A stretch of 22,558 nucleotides of DNA from JANOAR01 sp031411235 (GTDB lineage: Bacteria; Verrucomicrobiota; Verrucomicrobiia; Verrucomicrobiales; Verrucomicrobiaceae): NCBI GenBank assembly GCA_031411235.1, contig JANOAR010000039.1, positions 1-22,558 of the forward strand, given 5' to 3'. The notes beneath the pieces were generated by a model. It saw only the letters and a program-made list of their open reading frames with translations. It did not search any database and was not told the DNA's origin. This document shows positions 22,255 to 22,558 of the stretch, one piece after another (position 1 is the stretch's first letter; each line of letters begins with the position of its first letter). The position numbers were made by a program, and so were the translations under genes.

Positions 22255-22417
22255 CATCCTAGCAAAGTCGTCCTCTTGTTCACTAAACTCGAACATCTCG
22301 ACGCTCGCAAGCAATCCCTCAAGCACGACCAGCTCAGCGGCAAAGTGCGAGTGAACCCGACGAAGCGGGAGCAGAACCGCATTTGACCAGCCAAACCCGC
22401 TCGGATACGTTGCCCCC

Positions 22418-22558
22418 ATGAAGACGATCACTATCTCACTAGACGACCAGGTCTATCAAGCAGCCAGCGCAGAGGCGGCGAAGCGCCGGAAGTCGCTGGG
22501 CGACCTGGGGCGCGAGGTGTTTGCGACGTGGTTCGGTGGCCAAGCCACTGCCGACAAA
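22418..22558 (+). CDS. Ribbon-helix-helix antitoxin-like protein (runs off window)
   Basis: The first 47 codons read MKTITISLDDQVYQAASAEA, then AKRRKSLGDLGREVFATWFG. A short beta-strand start (TITISLDD) followed by two helices is the pattern of VapB/CopG-type ribbon-helix-helix proteins, which bind DNA as dimers and repress their own operon. The toxin, if any, would lie beyond the window; a PIN-domain VapC is the commonest partner for this type. The C-terminus is not visible. Confidence 0.7.
   Translation, partial: MKTITISLDDQVYQAASAEAAKRRKSLGDLGREVFATWFGGQATADK

Noticed and set aside
22072..22386. 104-residue plus-strand open frame near the right end
   Set aside because: The first half is antisense to the DUF2442 remnant and the second half has no recognisable family or start.

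Overview
The window looks like chromosome from a member of the Verrucomicrobiota, near Prosthecobacter and other Verrucomicrobiaceae. The sequence shows a Planctomycetes/Verrucomicrobia-type secreted DUF1549/DUF1553 protein followed by a Tat-exported DUF1501 protein, a DUF1080-like secreted protein, a secreted beta-propeller protein, and GC-rich housekeeping genes (pyrH, frr, an exonuclease III gene). The genus is inference. No rRNA, tRNA or CRISPR array was recognised.

Layout. 1-6.7 kb is an accessory island. It holds the N-terminus of an IS3-family transposase; an overlapping ABC-type ATPase + TOPRIM/DUF4435 nuclease pair resembling PARIS/OLD-type phage defence; an overlapping pair of a PARP-like ADP-ribosyltransferase-fold protein and a 79-residue partner; an SseB-family protein; and an overlapping pair ending in a DUF6036 nucleotidyltransferase-like protein. 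Between these lie two diverged copies of the same junk: the 3' end of a DUF1016-type nuclease gene followed by the 3' end of thiC. 6.8-9.0 kb has two secreted proteins, and 9.1-9.9 kb an ArsR/AHSA1 operon with a clear palindromic operator. 10.1-10.6 kb is a frameshifted piece of rpsA followed by an intrinsic terminator. 10.7-13.9 kb is core-like: a TIGR02206 membrane protein, pyrH, frr and an exonuclease III gene. 14.0-17.5 kb is the DUF1549/DUF1553-DUF1501 operon. 17.5-18.2 kb is gene-poor and rich in short tandem repeats. 18.2-22.6 kb is accessory again: an unrecognised helical protein, an orphan DUF2442 protein, a second copy of the helical protein's 3' end, a low-GC pair (large P-loop GTPase + 201-residue protein), a DUF2442 3' remnant, and the start of a ribbon-helix-helix antitoxin.

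The most striking theme is how the accessory modules are joined. Broken genes repeatedly survive only as 3' ends (thiC twice, DUF1016 twice, rpsA, the helical protein, DUF2442). Two of these breakpoints sit at, or within a few bases of, short AAGTG-containing hairpin motifs, and related copies lie beside the SseB gene and before the GTPase gene. A 64-bp palindromic-core element is also inserted, in frame and in opposite orientations, in the thiC and DUF1016 remnants. This suggests a cassette-like exchange process at gene 3' ends that carries defence and toxin-like cargo. The mechanism is inference.
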